A stretch of DNA of 64,000 nt from Pseudomonas sp. 6D_7.1_Bac1 (lineage in GTDB: Bacteria; Pseudomonadota; Gammaproteobacteria; Pseudomonadales; Pseudomonadaceae), in assembly GCF_025465945.1 (NCBI RefSeq), contig NZ_JANLNW010000075.1, forward strand, positions 1 to 64,000. Direction: 5' to 3'. The notes under the pieces were generated by a model. That model made no database searches. It was not told where the DNA came from and saw only the letters and a list, made by a program, of their open reading frames with translations. Position numbers and translations under genes: made by a program. Position 1 is the stretch's first letter. Each line of letters opens with the position of its first letter. Positions 27,379-36,900 of this stretch are shown piece by piece.

Positions 27379-27438
27379 CTGATCCGCATTAATGCAGTTT
27401 TTCTGAGCCTGTTTTGTTTATCCCATGCTTTCTACAGT
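27379..27438 (+). promoter_or_regulatory. ccoN promoter with shared CTGAT-N19-CTGAG element
   Basis: CTGATCCGC at 27379, CTGAGCCTGTTTTG at 27403 and TACAGT at 27433 repeat the spacing of the ccoG promoter exactly (24 and 30 bases). The flanking word ATCTGATCCGC is identical in both. The predicted start is near 27445, about 52 nt before the ATG. It is back-to-back with the cysI-like promoter, with 33 bases between the outer CTGAT words. Confidence 0.65.
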
Positions 27439-27496
27439 AAACGGCATGCCAGACCGGGTGGCCTGGCAAGACTTTGCAACCGTGGAAGCATTGACC

Positions 27497-28924
27497 ATGA
27501 GCACAGCAACAATCGGACAGGCCTATAACTACAAGGTCGTCCGCCAATTCGTCGTGGCAACAGTGGTATGGGGCGTTATCGGGATGGCGATGGGCGTGTG
27601 GATCGCCTCGCAACTGGTGTGGCCGGAGGCGAACCTCGATCTGCCCTGGACCACCTTCGGCCGCTTGCGTCCGCTGCACACCAGCCTGGTGATTTTCGGC
27701 TTTGCCGGCAGCGCGCAATTTGCCGCCAGTTACTACGCGGTGCAGCGCACCTGCCAGGTGCGGTTGTATTCCGACAAACTCGCCGCGTTCACCTTCTGGG
27801 GCTGGCAATCGGTGATCGTCAGCATGCTGATCACCCTGCCGCTGGGCTACACCACCACCAAGGAATACGCCGAGATCGAATTCTCCGGCGCGGTGTGGAT
27901 GACGGTGGTCTGGGTCGCCTACGCCATTGTGTTTTTCACCACCGTGGTGCGGCGCAAGACCAAACATATCTATGTCGGCAACTGGTTCTTCGGTGCATTC
28001 ATTGTGGTTATCGCCATGCTGCACGTGGTCAATCACCTGTCGATTCCGGTGGGCTGGTTCAAGTCCTATCCGGTGTATTCCGGGGCCACCGATGCGATGG
28101 TGCAGTGGTGGTACGGGCATAACGCGGTGGGCTTCTTCCTGACCACCGGTTTCCTCGGGATGATGTATTACTTCGTGCCGAAACAGGTCGGTCGGCCGGT
28201 GTATTCCTATCGCTTGTCGATCGTGCATTTCTGGGCACTGATCACGTTGTACATCTGGGCCGGCCCCCATCACCTGCACTACACCGCACTGCCGGACTGG
28301 GCACAGTCGCTGGGCATGGCCATGTCGCTGATCCTGTTGGCGCCCAGCTGGGGTGGCATGATCAACGGCATGATGACCCTCTCGGGTGCCTGGCATAAGT
28401 TGCGCACCGACCCGATTCTGCGCTTTCTCGTGGTGTCCCTGGCGTTCTACGGCATGTCGACTTTCGAAGGCCCGATGATGGCCATCAAGACCGTCAACGC
28501 GCTGTCTCACTACACCGACTGGACCATCGGCCACGTCCATGCTGGCGCGCTCGGCTGGGTGGCGATGATCACTTTCGGCTCGCTGTATCACATGATCCCG
28601 AAAGTCTTCGGCCGTGAGCAGATGTACAGCACGCCATTGATCAACCTGCACTTCTGGCTCGCGACCATCGGCACGGTGCTGTACATCGCCTCGATGTGGG
28701 TCAACGGCATTACCCAGGGCCTGATGTGGCGGGCGATCAACGACGACGGCACCCTCACCTACTCCTTCGTCGAGACCCTGCAGGCCAGCCATCCGGGCTT
28801 TATCGTGCGTTTCACCGGTGGATTGTTCTTCCTCAGCGGCATGTTGCTGATGGCCTACAACACCTGGCGCACCGTGCGGGTCGCTGACGTGGCGATAGCC
28901 GAACGCGAAGCGCAGATTGCCTGA
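27497..28924 (+). CDS. ccoN: Orphan cbb3-type cytochrome c oxidase subunit I (CcoN, CcoN4-like)
   Basis: A 475-residue haem-copper oxidase catalytic subunit with about twelve membrane helices. Key histidine-containing stretches are present: LHTSLVIFGFAGSAQF (low-spin haem), WWYGHNAVGFF (CuB), GPHHLHYTALP (CuB pair) and GHVHAGALGWVA (haem ligands). The ATG at 27497 has GGAAG eight bases upstream and gives the normal CcoN length; the frame opens earlier but lacks support. No ccoO or ccoP follows, so it must borrow those subunits from a canonical operon. P. aeruginosa uses its orphan CcoN4 (PA4133) this way, which is linked to growth with cyanide and in biofilms. The neighbours fit that identity. 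Confidence 0.92.
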   Translation: MSTATIGQAYNYKVVRQFVVATVVWGVIGMAMGVWIASQLVWPEANLDLPWTTFGRLRPLHTSLVIFGFAGSAQFAASYYAVQRTCQVRLYSDKLAAFTFWGWQSVIVSMLITLPLGYTTTKEYAEIEFSGAVWMTVVWVAYAIVFFTTVVRRKTKHIYVGNWFFGAFIVVIAMLHVVNHLSIPVGWFKSYPVYSGATDAMVQWWYGHNAVGFFLTTGFLGMMYYFVPKQVGRPVYSYRLSIVHFWALITLYIWAGPHHLHYTALPDWAQSLGMAMSLILLAPSWGGMINGMMTLSGAWHKLRTDPILRFLVVSLAFYGMSTFEGPMMAIKTVNALSHYTDWTIGHVHAGALGWVAMITFGSLYHMIPKVFGREQMYSTPLINLHFWLATIGTVLYIASMWVNGITQGLMWRAINDDGTLTYSFVETLQASHPGFIVRFTGGLFFLSGMLLMAYNTWRTVRVADVAIAEREAQIA

Positions 28925-28939
28925 GGCAAGGAGCTTGAG

Positions 28940-29161
28940 ATGATCGAGATTGTACTCAACGGATCGGGCGTGGTGTTTCTGTGGTTGGCCATCGAGTATT
29001 GCCTGCGCCACCAGACCGCCGATAGCTTGGACGACGCCAGCCTGCTCCCCTTTGCCGATGATCCGGAAGTGGCACAGCGAGTGGAGCTGGCGACGGGCAA
29101 GACCGTCAAGGCTGTTGCGCCTGAAGAGGCCAAGCCAGGCTGGGGGAATGTGGAGGTTTGA
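28940..29161 (+). CDS. CcoQ-like small membrane protein
   Basis: A 73-residue protein 15 bases after ccoN, with AAGGAG before its ATG. One N-terminal membrane helix (about residues 5-22, LNGSGVVFLWLAIEYCL) is followed by a cytoplasmic tail. The tail phrase ASLLPFADDPEVAQRVE closely resembles the CcoQ tail, in which a membrane helix is followed by LPFADDPE. I therefore call it a CcoQ-like partner of the orphan CcoN. Its position matches P. aeruginosa PA4134, a hypothetical protein (from memory). Confidence 0.75.
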   Translation: MIEIVLNGSGVVFLWLAIEYCLRHQTADSLDDASLLPFADDPEVAQRVELATGKTVKAVAPEEAKPGWGNVEV

Positions 29162-29170
29162 TGCAGTCCA

Positions 29171-29277
29171 GTGTGGGAGCGAGCCTGCTCGCGATGGCGG
29201 CGTTACATCCGACATTTATGCTGAATGTAATGGCCTCTTCGTCGGATCGCCGCCCGGAGCAGGCTCGCTCCCACAGG
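29171..29277. repeat. REP doublet, GTGGGAGCGAGCCTGCTCGC type
   Basis: GTGTGGGAGCGAGCCTGCTC at the left and GAGCAGGCTCGCTCCCACAG at the right. It begins only 10 bases after the ccoQ-like stop and may stabilise or end the ccoN transcript. Confidence 0.9.
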
Positions 29278-29308
29278 GTTTACTTGTCGGTCACAAAACC
29301 TGTATTGC

Positions 29309-29803
29309 TTAACCCCGATCGCGAGGTATCAAGAGCTGCAACTGCTGCGCCAGAAAATTCGCATCGAAGGCAAAGGTGTCCGGGTCCTTCAGGCCATTGG
29401 TCTTGCGCCACTGCCAGTCAGTGGACGGCGGCTGGCACACCAGCGACACACTGCCGTAACGCGCAGCGGTCAGGCCCATCACTGCCAGTGAAATCAACCC
29501 ACCGATACCCATCACTTCCGGTACGATTTCCACCGGTTTGCCGGCAATCAGAATGCTCAGTTTCTCGGTCTTGAAGGTCGAGCTCTCGACCGGCACGTTT
29601 GCCCCGAACGCCACATAGGCTTCGCGACTCACTTCCAGCAGATGCGGTGCCTTGACCGGTTCCAGCCACTGCTCGATCTGCCCGAACAACTCGCCAATAC
29701 GCGTCGCCCACACCGCCGATTGGGTTTCAAACAGCTGTTTCTTGTGCGCTTCGCTTTCTGCGTAATGGCGAAGCATCTCACCCAGTTGCTGTACGTCGTC
29801 CAT
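29309..29803 (-). CDS. Conserved hypothetical protein (164 aa)
   Basis: No family recognised. The N-terminal 55 residues are predicted helical and charged (QQLGEMLRHYAESEAHKKQ). A beta-rich part follows, then a hydrophobic glycine-rich stretch (IVPEVMGIGGLISLAVMGL) and a C-terminal amphipathic helix. AAAGGAA stands eight bases before the ATG. No signal peptide is seen. It is convergent with the ccoN operon and upstream of no obvious partner. Confidence 0.75.
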   Translation of the reverse strand: MDDVQQLGEMLRHYAESEAHKKQLFETQSAVWATRIGELFGQIEQWLEPVKAPHLLEVSREAYVAFGANVPVESSTFKTEKLSILIAGKPVEIVPEVMGIGGLISLAVMGLTAARYGSVSLVCQPPSTDWQWRKTNGLKDPDTFAFDANFLAQQLQLLIPRDRG

Positions 29804-29873
29804 TGCTGTGTTCCTTTGGTTGAAGCAGTACTGCGGACTTTGAGCATGGCAGATGCACGCTGCCAGCGTACGA

Positions 29874-30644
29874 CTAAAAGCGTGAGCGGTACTGGCTGGG
29901 GGTCATCCCCAGCAGTTTGCGAAAGGCACTGCCCATGTGCGACTGATGGGCGAAACCGCAGTCCTGGGCGATGGCCGCCAGTGGCAGCGAGCTGCGCTCG
30001 ATCAGCCGCCGCGCAGCCTGCACCCGGACATCGACCAGATAAGCGTGCGGCGTGAGGCCGATGGCCCGGGTGAAGTCACGTAGAAAACGCAGTTCGGTCT
30101 GGCCGCTGGTGGCCGCCAATTGTTCCAGGCTCAAACATTGGTCGAACTGCTCGGCGATCTGTTCCAGCACCCGTGAGAATGCGTGCGGCGCTTGCCGTTG
30201 AGGATTATCGACGATCGGCAAACCGGCGAAGGCCAAGGCACATTCGTCCAGCGCTAACCGATCAGGCTGTGGATCAAGCAGCAACCGCCGGGCTTCACGC
30301 CCGAGCGCCAGTGCTTGAGCATGGCCGCCAGACTGCACCCGCCGGCTAAACCGGGCTGTCGGTGCGTCAGCAAGCGGTCCGCTCCAGCGTACCAACAGGT
30401 ACTCACCGCCCGCCGCCGATTCGGAAAACACTTCCACGCCCACCGGGGTGTAGGCCAGCACGCCCGGCCAGGTGTCAAAGTCCAGCCGACGATCCGAATC
30501 AATAGCGTGCACGCCCTGCTGGCGCTCCAGTGTCACGCCAAGGGTTTGCTCGGTTACCGGATCGCGAGCACTGTAGGCCGCACGCGGCAGGAGTTGCAGG
30601 CAGAGTTTGCCACCCAGCAGTCTCTGACTCAGTGGGCCAGCCAT
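29874..30644 (-). CDS. AraC family transcriptional regulator
   Basis: A 256-residue regulator. The C-terminal third is an AraC-type double HTH (SLEQLAATSGQTELRFLRDF and the second helix pair IAQDCGFAHQSHMGSAFRK, ending GMTPSQYRSRF). The N-terminal part is a cupin-like ligand domain. I start at the ATG at 30644, with AGGAAA in position, rather than at 30686. It is divergent from the racemase gene across 80 bases, so it could regulate that gene; ligand unknown. Confidence 0.9.
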   Translation of the reverse strand: MAGPLSQRLLGGKLCLQLLPRAAYSARDPVTEQTLGVTLERQQGVHAIDSDRRLDFDTWPGVLAYTPVGVEVFSESAAGGEYLLVRWSGPLADAPTARFSRRVQSGGHAQALALGREARRLLLDPQPDRLALDECALAFAGLPIVDNPQRQAPHAFSRVLEQIAEQFDQCLSLEQLAATSGQTELRFLRDFTRAIGLTPHAYLVDVRVQAARRLIERSSLPLAAIAQDCGFAHQSHMGSAFRKLLGMTPSQYRSRF

Positions 30645-30724
30645 GTGAAATTTCCTGATAGATCGAGCCAATGCAACACGGGACACTCGCTTGAACAGAA
30701 GTCAACCATCAACAGGAGCACAGC

Positions 30725-31417
30725 ATGCGCACCATCGGCCTTATTGGCGGCATGAGCTGGGAGTCCAGCGCCGAGTACTACCGCCTCATCAACCAGCAGG
30801 TTCGTGACCGTCTCGGGCCGCTGCGTTCGGCGCAGTTACTAATGTACAGCGTCGACTTCGGGCCTGTCGAACAAGCCCAGCACGCCGGGCGCTGGGAAGA
30901 CGCGGCGCTGATTCTGGTGGACGCCGCGCGCCGGCTTGAAGCTGGCGGTGCCGAGTGCGTGGTGCTGTGCACCAACACCATGCACAAGGTGGCCGAACAG
31001 ATTCAGGCAGCGATTTCAGTGCCGTTTCTGCACATTGCCGACCCGGCAGGTCAAGCCGCGGTGGACGCGGGTACGATGACCGTCGGCTTTTTGGGCACGG
31101 CCTTCACCATGGAACAGGACTTCCTCAAGGACCGGCTCAAGGCCAAAGGGTTGACCGTACTGGTCCCTGAGGCCGCCGAACGGCAGGCGGTGCACCGGAT
31201 CATCTACGACGAACTGTGCGTCGGGGTGATCAGCGACGCATCACGCAAGATTTACCAGCAGGTGATTCAAGCGCTGGCCGCACGCGGGGCCCAGGCGATT
31301 ATCCTCGGCTGCACGGAAATCACCCTGCTGATCAAACCCGAACACAGCGAACTGCCGCTGTTCGACACCACCGAACTGCATGCCCGGGCCGCCGTGGCCT
31401 TCGCCCTCGGCGACTGA
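30725..31417 (+). CDS. Aspartate/glutamate racemase family protein (YgeA-like)
   Basis: A 230-residue PLP-independent racemase. N-terminus is IGLIGGMSWESSAEYY, the two catalytic cysteines lie in VLCTNTMHK (first half) and ILGCTEITLL (second half), and the FDTTELHARAAV C-terminus is typical. It interconverts L- and D-amino acids through two Cys acid/base residues; YgeA-type members can have broad substrate range. AGGAG precedes the ATG. It is convergent with and almost touching the GNAT gene. Confidence 0.92.
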   Translation: MRTIGLIGGMSWESSAEYYRLINQQVRDRLGPLRSAQLLMYSVDFGPVEQAQHAGRWEDAALILVDAARRLEAGGAECVVLCTNTMHKVAEQIQAAISVPFLHIADPAGQAAVDAGTMTVGFLGTAFTMEQDFLKDRLKAKGLTVLVPEAAERQAVHRIIYDELCVGVISDASRKIYQQVIQALAARGAQAIILGCTEITLLIKPEHSELPLFDTTELHARAAVAFALGD

Positions 31418-31418
31418 C

Positions 31419-31940
31419 TCAGGAAGCCCTGAGCGTACGGCGCAAGCGCGCCATGCTCAGGGTGTCCGCCAGCACGCCATCACGCACCGCATACTCGCGA
31501 AACAGCCCTTCCGTGTCGAAGCCAAACTTGCGGTACAGCGCAATCGCGGCTTCGTTATCCGCGTACACCGTCAGCTCCACCCGTTGCACGTTCATCCAGT
31601 TATCAGCGAGGTCGAGCACCGCCGCGAGCAGCCGGGAACCAACGCCCTTGCCTTGCCAGGCGACAGCCACGCCCATACCGATGCTGGCGCAATGGCTACG
31701 ACGGATTCGTGAAAACTGCTCCAGGCCGATGTTGCCGATGACCTGGCCCTGATGCAGTGCCACCAGTTGCACCACCCGCTCGTTCTCCGGCGCCAGGCGC
31801 TTGCGCCAGACTTCAGTGGACTGAAACGGCATTTGCAGCACCTGGCGAGCGACCGCCGGATCATTGTAGAGCGCGGTGATGCCCTCGATGTGGGCTTCGC
31901 TGAAACGCTCAAGGGTGATGACGGGATCGGTGGCGGACAT
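31419..31940 (-). CDS. GNAT N-acetyltransferase, AaaT/YhhY-like
   Basis: A 173-residue acetyltransferase with the acetyl-CoA site (GVAVAWQGKGVGSRLL) and the closing ELTVYADNEAAIALYRKFGF motif. Overall phrasing closely follows E. coli YhhY (AaaT), which N-acetylates certain L-amino acids: VAR-QVLQMPFQSTEVW, RRSHCASIGMGV, TEGLFREYAVRDG. AAGGAAG precedes the ATG. It lies divergent from the MocR gene, with about 130 bases between the starts. Confidence 0.88.
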   Translation of the reverse strand: MSATDPVITLERFSEAHIEGITALYNDPAVARQVLQMPFQSTEVWRKRLAPENERVVQLVALHQGQVIGNIGLEQFSRIRRSHCASIGMGVAVAWQGKGVGSRLLAAVLDLADNWMNVQRVELTVYADNEAAIALYRKFGFDTEGLFREYAVRDGVLADTLSMARLRRTLRAS

Positions 31941-32071
31941 GATGGTTCTTCCTTGAAAATGGCATGGCCGTCGAGTCTAAACGGATCGTCACCTGGGTGA
32001 CGACAGCTACGAGTGATCTGGCGCCACGCACGCCAGCCCAAAACGCCAACTACCGAAGGAGCCTCGCGGAT

Positions 32072-33505
32072 ATGGAACTTCATGTTGTGATCAATGGCCG
32101 AAAGGACCTCGCAGGTCAGCTGTACCAGCAACTGCGCAGCGCCATTGAGTCGGGGCGACTGGCCGCCGGAACGCAGTTGCCCCCCAGCCGCCTGCTCGCC
32201 GAGCAACTGGGCATCTCACGCAAGACCATTTCCGACGCCTACGCGCAGTTGACCTACGAGAACTACCTCACCGGGAAAATCGGCAAAGGCACCTACGTCA
32301 ATACCCGCCCCTCGACAATCGTCCGCAAACAGAGCCATTGCGAGTTGGCAAGCGCCGAAAGCATCGAGCGTTGGCGCAGTATGCCGTCGTTCTTGCGCCA
32401 TCCCACCCTGGAAGGTTCGCTGCGTTATGAGTTCATCGGCGGCGCCACCAGCAAGGGGCAGTTTCCTCTGGACGACTGGCGTCGCTGCACCGCTCATGCA
32501 CTGCGGCAGATGTCCGGTTCCAAGGGTTTTTACAGCCAACCGGAAGGCCTGCCAGCGCTGCGTAACGCGATTGCCCGGCATATCGCCTTCTCCCGCGGGG
32601 TCAATTGTCAGGACGACGACGTGGTGGTGTGCAACGGCGCGCAACAAGCGCTGGACCTGATCTCCCGTGTCCTGACCCAACCCGGCAGCCTCGTGGCCAT
32701 GGAAGATCCAGGCTACCCGCCGGCGCGCCTGCTGTTTGCCTCTCACGGCGCCGAGGTGGTCGGGGTGCCGGTGGATGAGCAAGGCATTCAGGTCGAGCTG
32801 ATTCCCGACGGCACCCGGCTGATCTATGTCACGCCCTCGCACCAGTTCCCCCTTGGCATGCCGATGAGCCAGGCGCGGCGCGAAGCCTTGCTGGTGAGGG
32901 CTCACGAGCTGGGCGCGATCATCATCGAGGACGACTACGACAGTGAGTTCCGCTACGAAGGCCGGCCCACCGACTCCCTGCAGAGCATGGATGAGCGCGG
33001 CATCGTTGCCTACGTCGGGACCTTTTCGAAAACCCTGCTGCCGGAGTTGCGTCTGGGCTACGCGATTCTGCCGCCAGCGATTCTCGAAGCAGTGATCCGC
33101 GCCAAGCAACTGACCGACCTGCACACCTCGACCCTGCCGCAATGGGCGCTGGCCAAATTCATTGCCGAAGGTTGCCTGCTGAAACACATCCGTCGCTGCC
33201 ATACGGTCTACACCGGGCGTCGTGAGCGAATTCTGGCACGCGTCGCCGGGGATCTGTCGCCCTGGCTGGAAGCGGTGCCGACCACTGCCGGGTTTCACAT
33301 GGCGTTGCTGTTTAAAGTAGAAATGGATGTCCCTCTGGTCATCGAACTGGCGAAAAAAGTCGAAGTCGGGCTGTATGGCCTGAACGACTTCTTCTATCAG
33401 CAAGCACCGCGGGCCGGGCTGTTTATGGGCTTCGGCGCCATCGAAACCCTGGACATCGATAGTGCCCTGGACCGTCTGCGCGACATTTTGCAGCAAGTCG
33501 GTTGA
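32072..33505 (+). CDS. MocR-type regulator (GabR/PdxR-like)
   Basis: A 477-residue GntR-aminotransferase fusion. The winged helix covers about residues 10-75 (LPPSRLLAEQLGISRKTISDAY, GKGTYVNTRP). The aminotransferase-like domain has EDDYDSEFRY and the PLP lysine K320 in GTFSKTLLPELRLGY. I start at the ATG at 32072, preceded by AAGGAG, not at 31964. Proteins of this type regulate PLP, GABA, taurine or amino-acid genes. Here the amino-acid acetyltransferase and racemase beside it are candidate targets. Confidence 0.9.
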   Translation: MELHVVINGRKDLAGQLYQQLRSAIESGRLAAGTQLPPSRLLAEQLGISRKTISDAYAQLTYENYLTGKIGKGTYVNTRPSTIVRKQSHCELASAESIERWRSMPSFLRHPTLEGSLRYEFIGGATSKGQFPLDDWRRCTAHALRQMSGSKGFYSQPEGLPALRNAIARHIAFSRGVNCQDDDVVVCNGAQQALDLISRVLTQPGSLVAMEDPGYPPARLLFASHGAEVVGVPVDEQGIQVELIPDGTRLIYVTPSHQFPLGMPMSQARREALLVRAHELGAIIIEDDYDSEFRYEGRPTDSLQSMDERGIVAYVGTFSKTLLPELRLGYAILPPAILEAVIRAKQLTDLHTSTLPQWALAKFIAEGCLLKHIRRCHTVYTGRRERILARVAGDLSPWLEAVPTTAGFHMALLFKVEMDVPLVIELAKKVEVGLYGLNDFFYQQAPRAGLFMGFGAIETLDIDSALDRLRDILQQVG

Positions 33506-33630
33506 GGTCTATTGGTCTGCCCCTTTTACTGCCAATTGGCTGTTGGCCGCTACCAGGCACAGGCCTATCCTGCACAAGCGTTATCCCGCCGAGAGCGAGC
33601 CCCGTGCGGCTTGATAGAGGAGCGTGTGCG

Positions 33631-33924
33631 ATGTCCGACGAAATGATCAATACGGTCCAGGTGCAGGCCGCGGCTGGCTGCTCGGATGAACTGGGCAAGC
33701 AATTGCAGAAGATCGTCGACACCTTGCGTGAGCTCCCAGGCTGTGACTCCTACATGGTCGACCGCTGCCCGGAGGACGACAATCGATGGACGGTCAGCGC
33801 CCACTGGCAGTCCGAAGCTGCCATGCGATCGCACTTCTACTGCCCGCAAGTGCAAGGCTTCATCGGCCTGATCGACAGCCGACTGGCCAGCAGTGTCGAC
33901 TTCAACAGTTTTCCGATCGTTTAA
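33631..33924 (+). CDS. Antibiotic biosynthesis monooxygenase (ABM) domain protein
   Basis: A 97-residue ferredoxin-like alpha-beta fold protein. The opening TVQVQAAAGCSDELGKQLQ, the central CDSYMVDRCPEDDNRW and the HWQSEAAMRSHF stretch fit the ABM/YgiN-type family, which includes quinol monooxygenases. GAGGAG precedes the ATG at 33631. The short distance to the MocR gene (125 bases) leaves co-transcription open. A bidirectional terminator follows. Confidence 0.82.
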   Translation: MSDEMINTVQVQAAAGCSDELGKQLQKIVDTLRELPGCDSYMVDRCPEDDNRWTVSAHWQSEAAMRSHFYCPQVQGFIGLIDSRLASSVDFNSFPIV

Positions 33925-33931
33925 AAGACAT

Positions 33932-33966
33932 AAAAAAACCCCGCATCTCTCAATGCGGGGCTTTTT
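33932..33966. terminator. Bidirectional terminator between ABM gene and gdhB
   Basis: Stem CCCCGCAT/ATGCGGGG (33939-33946 and 33953-33960) with a 6-base loop has an A run on the left and a CTTTTTC run on the right. It serves both convergent transcripts. Confidence 0.92.
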
Positions 33967-33980
33967 CATTCAACGCCTGA

Positions 33981-36900
33981 TCAGACAGCCGGTTCCAGCT
34001 CCAGGGCGGCGACAGGAATTACCGCTTGCCCGCTCAACGCCAGGTCCAGCAGTTCGCGGTTGGCCACCGCGTACATGGCGTAGTCGGTGCCGCTGGCGGC
34101 ACGGATGTCCACCAGCATGGCGCGCCAGCGCTCGACCATGGTCTGGTACTGGTCCATCCACAAGGCCAGACGCGTTTCCACGTCCTGCTCGCCTTCGCCC
34201 ATTTGCAGGACCGAGATGGTGATCGCCCGTTGCTGCCAGTCGATGTCATCACGGAATGCTTCACGGGCCAGCGCCTGCCAGTTGTTTTCCACCGGCAGAG
34301 CACTGATCTGTTGCAGGTACCAGGTCAGGTCCAGTGCGCTGCCCACGGCGAAGTAGGCCTTGGCCACGTCCGCTGCGTTCTGACCGGTCACGTCCGCCGC
34401 TTCGATGATCGGCAGCAAGGTGTACAGGTGAGTGGTGCCTGCAACCATGCGCGCCAGCAACTCAGGTACGCCAGCAGCGACGTAAGCCTGATAGCGGGTC
34501 TGCCAGCCTTCGCGGGTCGGGCCTTCCAGCAGTTCGTCGAGCTTGAGGCCCAGCGCTGCCAGATGTGGACCGAAGTGCGCGACGTCACGGGCAGCATTCT
34601 GCTCGTTACGACGGCTGCGCAGGAACCAGCGAGTGGCACGGCGGCCCAGACGCATCAGCTCATCCATCAACTCCAGTTGCACGTCGGCCGAAACCTGGTA
34701 ATCCAGCGCTTCAATCTGACGGAACCAGTGCGGGAGGTGGAAGATGTCGCGCACGATCACATAAGCACCGGCCACGTTCGCCGGGCTCATGCCGGTCGAC
34801 TCTTTGAGTCGCTGAACGAAGGTGATACCCATGTGGTTGACCAGGTCGTTGGCGATCTGGGTGCTGACGATCTCACGCTTCAGACGGTGACGACGCATGG
34901 CCTCGGAGAACTTGTTCACCAGCATCGGCGGGAACGCAGTTTCCATGTCACGGGTCAGGTAGTCGTCGTCCGGTACCAGGGAGTTGAGCAACTGCTCCTT
35001 GAGGTCGATCTTGCTGTAGGAGATCAGCACCGAGAGCTCTGCACGGGTCAGACCTTGGCCTGCCGCAACGCGCTCGTTGAGTTGATCTTCCGACGGCAGG
35101 AACTCGATGGCACGGTCCAGCTTGCCACGGCCTTCCAGGTCGTTCATCAGACGCTTGTACTCGGCAATCCGTGCGTAGGCACGGCGGGCTGCCAGGGACA
35201 GGGCCTGAGTCTGCTTGTAGTTGTTGCCGAGGACCAGGCCGCCGACTTCGTCCGTCATGCTGCCGAGCAACTGGTTGCGTTGCTTCTCGGTCATGTCACC
35301 GGCGTGCACGACTTCGTTGAGCAGGATCTTGATGTTCACTTCGTGGTCGGAGCAGTCCACACCACCGGCGTTGTCGATGAAGTCGGTGTTGGAGCCGCCG
35401 CCATTGAGGTTGAATTCGACACGACCCAGTTGGGTCATACCGAGGTTACCGCCCTCGCCCACGACTTTGCAGCGCAGTTCGTTGCCGTTCACGCGCAGTG
35501 CATCGTTAGCCTTGTCGCCAACATCGGCGTGGCTTTCGGTGCTGGCCTTGACGTAGGTACCGATACCGCCGTTCCACAGCAGATCCACCGGCGCCTTGAG
35601 CAAGGCGTTCAGCAGTTCGGTCGGGGTCAGCTTGTCGGCCTGGATGTCGAAGCGCTCTTTCATCTGCGGGGAAATCGCGATGCTTTTCGCGCTACGGGAG
35701 AAGATCCCGCCGCCTTCAGACATGATGCTGGTGTCGTAATCCGACCACGCCGAACGCGGCAGGTCGAACAGACGCTGACGCTCAGCGAAGCTGTTGGCAG
35801 GCTGCGGGTTCGGGTCGATGAAGATGTGCAGGTGGTTGAATGCTGCGACCAGTTGCAGCTTGTCGGACATCAGCAAGCCGTTACCGAACACGTCACCGGC
35901 CATGTCGCCGACGCCCACTACCGTGATGTTGTCTTCCTGGACGTTGATGCCGCGCTCGCGGAAGTGACGTTGAACGCCCACCCACGCGCCTTTGGCGGTG
36001 ATGCCCATTTTCTTGTGGTCATAACCGGCCGAGCCGCCGGATGCGAAGGCGTCACCGAGCCAGAAGCCGTAGTCGATCGCAATGCCGTTGGCGATGTCGG
36101 AGAAGGTCGCAGTGCCCTTGTCCGCGGCAACCACCAGGTACGGGTCATCGTCGTCATGACGCACGACGTTGGCCGGAGGCACCAGGGCGCCCTCTTTCAG
36201 GTTGTCGGTGATGTCCAACAGACCGGAAATGAAGATGCGGTAGCAGGCAATGCCTTCTGCTGCGATTTCATCACGGCTGCCACCCAGTGGCAGACGACGC
36301 GGCAAGAAGCCGCCTTTGGCGCCTACCGGCACGATGACCGAGTTCTTCACTTGCTGGGCTTTTACCAGGCCCAGGACTTCGGTACGGAAGTCTTCTTCAC
36401 GGTCGGACCAGCGCAGACCACCGCGAGCAACGTTGCCAAAGCGCAGGTGCACACCTTCGACCCGTGGCGAATAGACGAAGATTTCGAACTTCGGAACCGG
36501 TTTCGGCAGTTCTGGAATCTGGTGCGGGTTGAACTTGAAGCTGAAATAGGACTTGTTCTGACCGTTGGCATCGGTCTGGTAGAAGTTGGTCCGCAGGGTT
36601 GCCTTGATCAGGTCCAGGTAACGACGCAGGATGCGGTCTTCGTTCAGTACTTGAACGTCGTCCAGCGCAGCCAGGATCGCGTGTTCCAGGCGCTGTTGCT
36701 TGTCGTCGAGGTCGTCGCTGGTCAGCTTGCGGGCCAGGTAGAAACGGGTCTTGAACAACCGGGTCAACTCGCGAGCGATGTCGGTGTGGTTGTTCAGGGT
36801 GCTGGCGATGTAGCCCAGGTCGAAGCCCAGACGGATCTGCTTCAGGTAACGGGCGTAGGCACGCAGCAGCGCCACGTCGCGCCACGGCAGGCCGGCGGTC

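Noticed and set aside
27379..27392. Possible ANR/FNR box CTGATCCGCATTAA upstream of ccoN
   Set aside because: It matches 8 of 10 conserved FNR positions, but the ccoG and cysI-like promoters share only the CTGAT half and lack the second half. The direct-repeat explanation fits all three sites.
27389..29215. 608-codon minus-strand frame opposite ccoN
   Set aside because: His/Gln/Gly-rich nonsense with no motifs, wholly opposite a clear oxidase subunit with histidine ligands.
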